From positions 224-10,741 of the forward strand of contig CAJTLR010000095.1 in the NCBI GenBank assembly GCA_910577185.1: 10,518 nt of DNA, in the 5' to 3' direction. This stretch comes from an uncultured Acetatifactor sp. GTDB taxonomy: Bacteria > Bacillota > Clostridia > Lachnospirales > Lachnospiraceae. Each line of letters starts with the position of its first letter. Position 1 is the stretch's first letter. Of this stretch, positions 8,094 through 10,518 are shown in pieces. The notes below the pieces were generated by a model, which saw only the letters and a list, made by a program, of their open reading frames with translations, searched no databases and had not been told where the DNA came from. The position numbers were made by a program, and so were the translations under genes.

Positions 8094-8105
8094 TGTCAGC
8101 TGACA
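8094..8105. promoter_or_regulatory. 12-base palindrome upstream of the GH38-like gene
   Basis: TGTCAGCTGACA is a perfect palindrome 28 bases upstream of the GH38-like start codon. It could be an operator for a dimeric regulator. No promoter with recognisable -35/-10 hexamers is seen next to it, so it might instead act in the RNA. Just downstream, at 8080-8092, CCGGC-CCC-GCCGG forms a small hairpin next to the ribosome binding site. Confidence 0.35.
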
Positions 8106-8125
8106 AATGCTCCCTGAACCGAGTT

Positions 8126-8156
8126 CCGCTGCGCGCCGTGCGTGGCGCTTTAGCGG
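8126..8156 (-). other. GC-rich hairpin in the GH29 to GH38-like gap
   Basis: On the minus strand CCGCT pairs with AGCGG and GCGCC pairs with GGCGC across a six-base loop, with a 3x2 internal loop. It follows the terminator-like hairpin and precedes the palindrome at 8094-8105. No T-tract follows. It may be an mRNA-stability or processing element. Confidence 0.5.
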
Positions 8157-8186
8157 CATAATTCCCCTCCATGGTGCTGCGCACAG

Positions 8187-8225
8187 AAATCGCAGGCAGA
8201 AATGTATCTTTCTGACCTGCGATTT
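8187..8225 (-). terminator. Terminator-like hairpin after the fucosidase gene
   Basis: AAATCGCAGG pairs with CCTGCGATTT and, after a one-base bulge, CAGAAA pairs with TTTCTG, closing a six-base loop (16 bp in total). It starts 19 bases after the GH29 stop. The T-tract on the minus strand is short (GATTTCTG), so partial termination or 3'-end stabilisation with readthrough into the GH38-like gene is likely, since no clear promoter lies between them. Confidence 0.65.
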
Positions 8226-8244
8226 TCATTTCCCAGGATTCGTC

Positions 8245-9534
8245 TCAGTCGTTATTGGTTACAACTTCCCCGTGTCCCAGATTATATGTAATCTCACCCT
8301 CCAGTTCCACCTTCAGTACTGTGGTCAGCGGATGCATCTGCATCTTGTCTGCCCGGATCCACAGCGTGCCGGGAATCCCGCTCCAGGGCAGTGAACCTGT
8401 ATAACTGAAGGAAAGCTCTTCCCCGGTATGAAGGACGCTCACCTTCTTCACCGGTGTCTTCACACCCTTCACACATAAAAATTCCGACGGCTGGTCATAG
8501 ACAAACAGATAAATTGTCTTTTTGTCTTCTGACAGCGTACTGCCGCCCAGGAACTGGTTGTAGCTTAAGCCTTTTCCCGTGTCATAGATGGCTTCCTCAT
8601 TGTCATGAATAAACTGGCCCAAATCCTCCAGCACCTTCACCTGCCGCTCGTCCAGCGTACCGTCTTCCCTGGGTCCCACATCCAGAAGCAGCTTTCCTCC
8701 CAGCGTCAGGCAGTCGCAGAACATGCGGATCACCTGGCGGCTGGTCTTGTAGTGGTTGTCGGAAGGTCTGTAACCCCAGGAACTGTTGATTGTGGTACAG
8801 AATTCCCACACGCCCTCCGGCCCCAGAAGGGGAATTCCCTGTTCGGGCGTCTCATAGTCACCGTACCCCTGCAGCCTGGAATTTACAATAACATTGGGAT
8901 TCAGGGTCTGCAGATACTCCTTGAACTCCTTTGCCTTCCACTGGCTGGCGCTGCGCTCCCAGTCACCGTCAAACCACAGCAAATCCACCGTGCCGTAATT
9001 GGTCATCAGTTCCCGCATCTGATTGTTATTGAACTCCAGGAATTCCTGCCATTTCTCGGGATCCTCCGGCCCGCCTGCCGGGGTGGCAAACACGTCATTC
9101 AGGTGATTCTGCGGATCGGATCCTTCCGGATAAACTGTCCTGTAACGGGGATCGGACCAGTCGATCAGGGAAAAGTAAATTCCCACCTTCATGCCTGCCT
9201 CTCTCACCGCCTGGGTATATTCTTTTACAATATCCCTCTTTGCAGGTGTTTTTTTGATCACATTCAGATCGGAATACTGTGTGTCAAACAACGCCACGCC
9301 GTCATGATGCTTTGAAGTCATGACCACATACTGGGCGCCGGCACGTTTGAACAAATCTGCCCATGCCTTCGCGTCAAATTTGGAAGCGGTGAACCCATCG
9401 CACTGCTTCATATAATCCTCATAGGAGATGGCGCCGTTGTGAAAAGACCACGACTCCGATACATCTCCCACGGCATAAATACCATAGTGGATAAATATAC
9501 CTAATTTTGCCTTTCTGAACCATTCCTGCATCAT
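8245..9534 (-). CDS. GH29 alpha-L-fucosidase
   Basis: This is a 429-residue retaining alpha-L-fucosidase that releases L-fucose from glycans or glycosides. Family motifs appear in order: LGIFIHYGIY (11-20), YVVMTSKHHDGVALF (69-83) with the paired histidines that line the fucose pocket, MKVGIYFSLIDW (115-126), VDLLWFDGDW (183-192) with Asp189 as the likely nucleophile, and WEFCTTINSSWGY (243-255). Candidate acid/base residues are Glu228, Glu231 and Glu244; they cannot be separated by eye. A beta-rich C-terminal domain follows from about 320. There is no signal peptide, so it is probably cytoplasmic. Two adjacent ATG codons open the frame. The first is preferred because AGGAGG ends nine bases before it. 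It has its own promoter and a hairpin leader, and is the first of the three glycosidase genes. Confidence 0.95.
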   Translation of the reverse strand: MMQEWFRKAKLGIFIHYGIYAVGDVSESWSFHNGAISYEDYMKQCDGFTASKFDAKAWADLFKRAGAQYVVMTSKHHDGVALFDTQYSDLNVIKKTPAKRDIVKEYTQAVREAGMKVGIYFSLIDWSDPRYRTVYPEGSDPQNHLNDVFATPAGGPEDPEKWQEFLEFNNNQMRELMTNYGTVDLLWFDGDWERSASQWKAKEFKEYLQTLNPNVIVNSRLQGYGDYETPEQGIPLLGPEGVWEFCTTINSSWGYRPSDNHYKTSRQVIRMFCDCLTLGGKLLLDVGPREDGTLDERQVKVLEDLGQFIHDNEEAIYDTGKGLSYNQFLGGSTLSEDKKTIYLFVYDQPSEFLCVKGVKTPVKKVSVLHTGEELSFSYTGSLPWSGIPGTLWIRADKMQMHPLTTVLKVELEGEITYNLGHGEVVTNND

Positions 9535-9566
9535 GGTAAAATTCCTCCTGAATTTTCCTTCTTAGT

Positions 9567-9603
9567 TGTCCGGGCAAACCCTTTGCCTGCCGCCCCCCGG
9601 ACA
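9567..9603 (-). promoter_or_regulatory. Hairpin in the fucosidase 5' leader
   Basis: Between the GH29 promoter and its ribosome binding site, TGTCCGGG can pair with CCCGGACA (8 bp). Alternatively, a shorter outer stem can combine with an inner GGCAAA/TTTGCC stem over a GGG loop. The two pairings share bases and so could be mutually exclusive. The structure ends 17 bases before AGGAGG, so it could act as a 5' stabiliser or an attenuator. No T-tract follows it. Confidence 0.5.
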
Positions 9604-9625
9604 CGGTTTTATGTAATTCATGACC

Positions 9626-9655
9626 AGTTTACCCTGCATTCCCGGGCCATGTCAA
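9626..9655 (-). promoter_or_regulatory. Candidate sigma-A promoter for the fucosidase gene
   Basis: On the minus strand a perfect -35 (TTGACA, 9650-9655) is separated by 18 bases from TAAACT (9626-9631, four of six to consensus). Predicted transcription would start near 9619, giving a leader of about 85 bases that contains the hairpin at 9567-9603. The rest of the 228-base gap between the 113-residue gene and the fucosidase gene holds only two CCGCGG sites (9706-9711, 9730-9735), which could form a weak hairpin without a T-tract. Confidence 0.6.
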
Positions 9656-9762
9656 TGTATCTTCTTGCCTTCGGAATGTTCTTTATTTTTTGTATCGGCA
9701 TCCCTCCGCGGTATTCAGGATTCTCCGGGCCGCGGTCTCCCACGCCTTGTCCCCGGCCCCGG

Positions 9763-10104
9763 TCAGTCCACAGAAAGCTCCTCCTGGATATACACCGGTT
9801 CCTCGATCAGGCCAATTCCGATAAACACGGCCCACACATAAGGCGCCCCATAGACATTCAGCGTCTTGGGACCCACAATTTTTTTCGGGGCATTATCCCC
9901 GGTCTGGTCCTGCAGCAGCTTTTCATATGCTTTTTCAAAAGTACTCCGGGTGATGGATCGCTCCCTTCTGTCAGTAAACAGCTCCCCTCCCTTGATGGTG
10001 TACGTAAAGGGAAGTCCCTTTTTGGTCAGAAATTTTTTTCCCTCGTATGCCTGTATCACATCCCACAGGCCAGGGACGGTTATCTTTGTGGTATTGAGTT
10101 TCAT
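9763..10104 (-). CDS. Small hypothetical protein (113 residues)
   Basis: The frame encodes a soluble protein beginning MKLNTTKITVPGLWDVIQAY. It is basic in the first half (KKFLTKKG, TDRRERSITRSTFEKAYEK) and hydrophobic near the end (YGAPYVWAVFIGIGLI, about 84-99). The segment ITRSTFEKAYEKLLQ looks helical and could belong to a small DNA- or RNA-binding fold, but I do not recognise a family and assign no function. It is believed to be real because it has a consensus-like promoter upstream (10174-10202) and a purine-rich ribosome binding site (AGAGGAGG) just before the ATG. It is the gene immediately upstream of the fucosidase, which has its own promoter, so co-transcription is possible but not required. 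A role in regulating the locus is only a guess from position. Confidence 0.75.
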   Translation of the reverse strand: MKLNTTKITVPGLWDVIQAYEGKKFLTKKGLPFTYTIKGGELFTDRRERSITRSTFEKAYEKLLQDQTGDNAPKKIVGPKTLNVYGAPYVWAVFIGIGLIEEPVYIQEELSVD

Positions 10105-10165
10105 ATGCCTCCTCTCGATAAAGCTTCATCTGCCGATACTTCACAGTTTTTTCAAAAATATTCCC

Positions 10166-10177
10166 CCATTTAAATGG
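10166..10177. promoter_or_regulatory. 12-base palindrome overlapping the -10 (candidate operator)
   Basis: CCATTTAAATGG is a perfect palindrome whose right end covers four of the six bases of the -10 at 10174-10179. A dimeric repressor bound here would block RNA polymerase. No cognate regulator gene is present in the window, other than the possibility that the 113-residue protein is itself one. Confidence 0.45.
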
Positions 10178-10202
10178 TACTCGAAACAAAAGCCATTGTC
10201 AA
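10174..10202 (-). promoter_or_regulatory. Sigma-A promoter for the 113-residue gene
   Basis: On the minus strand TTGACA (10197-10202, perfect) is followed after exactly 17 bases by TACCAT (10174-10179, four of six). It is the best promoter in the window. It would give a leader of about 60 bases ahead of the start codon at 10104. Confidence 0.75.
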
Positions 10203-10518
10203 TGCATTTATTACCGGACTCTCACCTGCAGGTCCCACCGCTTCCGGGCCGGAGCTGCCCACGGAAAGACTATGACCATACCCCTTGTGCGGATGACTGT
10301 TTTACTATGAAAGCCCCTGCACCATTACGGCGCCGCGATGTCAAAACCGCTTCTCTTTGCGGTTTTGCAAGACTGCTGTGCGCCAAATCATCTTCCCTTG
10401 CGGGTTTGTGTGCATCTTCTTAACTCCCCACTTTCATATATGGTGGAGCAGCTTGCTGCATGGGAATTTACTATGAAACAGAATCTTGCGGGGGATAAAA
10501 AAGCGCAGACTGTCCCTA
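10203..10518. other. No recognisable gene; possible degenerate repeat or gene-free intergenic DNA
   Basis: No frame on either strand has both a good ribosome binding site and convincing codon content. The stretch contains the hairpin at 10342-10367, a short GCAGC/GCTGC inverted repeat near 10449-10460, and the word TTTACTATGAAA twice in the same direction (10301-10312 and 10467-10478). A frame opened by the second copy (ATG at 10473, plus strand) runs off the right edge after 15 residues without a clear ribosome binding site. Confidence 0.5.
10342..10367. terminator. Hairpin with T-rich flank upstream of the promoter
   Basis: CAAAACCGC pairs with GCGGTTTTG (9 bp) over an eight-base loop. The 3' arm ends in TTTTG when read on either strand, so it could end a transcript arriving from the right (minus strand) or be bidirectional. 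It insulates the promoter at 10174-10202 from anything upstream. Confidence 0.5.

Noticed and set aside
7977..8159. Minus-strand 60-residue frame with GGAGGGG just before its ATG, overlapping the GH38-like start
   Set aside because: Spacing to the ATG is only four bases, the frame runs through the palindrome and hairpins, and the composition is not protein-like. It is more likely chance, though a leader peptide is not excluded.
10203..10300. Riboswitch (cobalamin-like) because of GGTGAGAGTCCGG on the minus strand
   Set aside because: Only this short stretch resembles the motif. The other conserved core elements are missing and it lies upstream of the promoter, so it would not be in the transcript of the 113-residue gene.

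Overview
The window looks like part of a carbohydrate-utilisation region from a gut-type Clostridia (Bacillota), most likely a Lachnospiraceae. The basis is strong purine-rich ribosome binding sites, moderately high GC, cytoplasmic glycosidases without signal peptides, and purine-rich structured intergenic repeats. The genus cannot be fixed from the sequence alone. Every convincing gene is on the minus strand, so transcription runs from the right edge (about 10200) to the left edge.

Layout in transcription order. (1) 10203-10518: no convincing gene; one terminator-like hairpin and a duplicated 12-base word. (2) A good promoter (10174-10202) with a 12-base palindrome over its -10, then a 113-residue protein of unknown function (9763-10104). 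(3) A second promoter (9626-9655) and a hairpin leader, then a GH29 alpha-L-fucosidase (8245-9534). (4) A densely structured 179-base gap with a terminator-like hairpin, then a GH38/DUF5054-type alpha-mannosidase-like enzyme (5678-8065). (5) A 204-base gap holding two tandem copies of a 94-base, internally inverted repeat, then a GH3 beta-glycosidase with an inserted PA14 domain (2762-5473). (6) A major facilitator transporter with the arginines and signature of the organophosphate/phosphate (GlpT/UhpT-like) family (1424-2680), followed by a hairpin terminator. (7) A separate unit: an Fsr-like MFS protein (187-1248) overlapping by four bases a second membrane protein cut by the left edge (1-190).

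The three glycosidases and the transporter probably form one catabolic unit. The transporter would import a small fucose-, mannose- or beta-linked glycoside, possibly phosphorylated, and the enzymes would trim it in the cytoplasm. No extracellular enzyme, ABC transporter, PTS or regulator is visible, so the substrate is inference. The points most worth following are the tandem structured repeat, the pairing of an OPA-type carrier with non-secreted GH29/GH38/GH3 enzymes, the divergent GH38-like active site, and the palindromes and hairpins that punctuate the operon.
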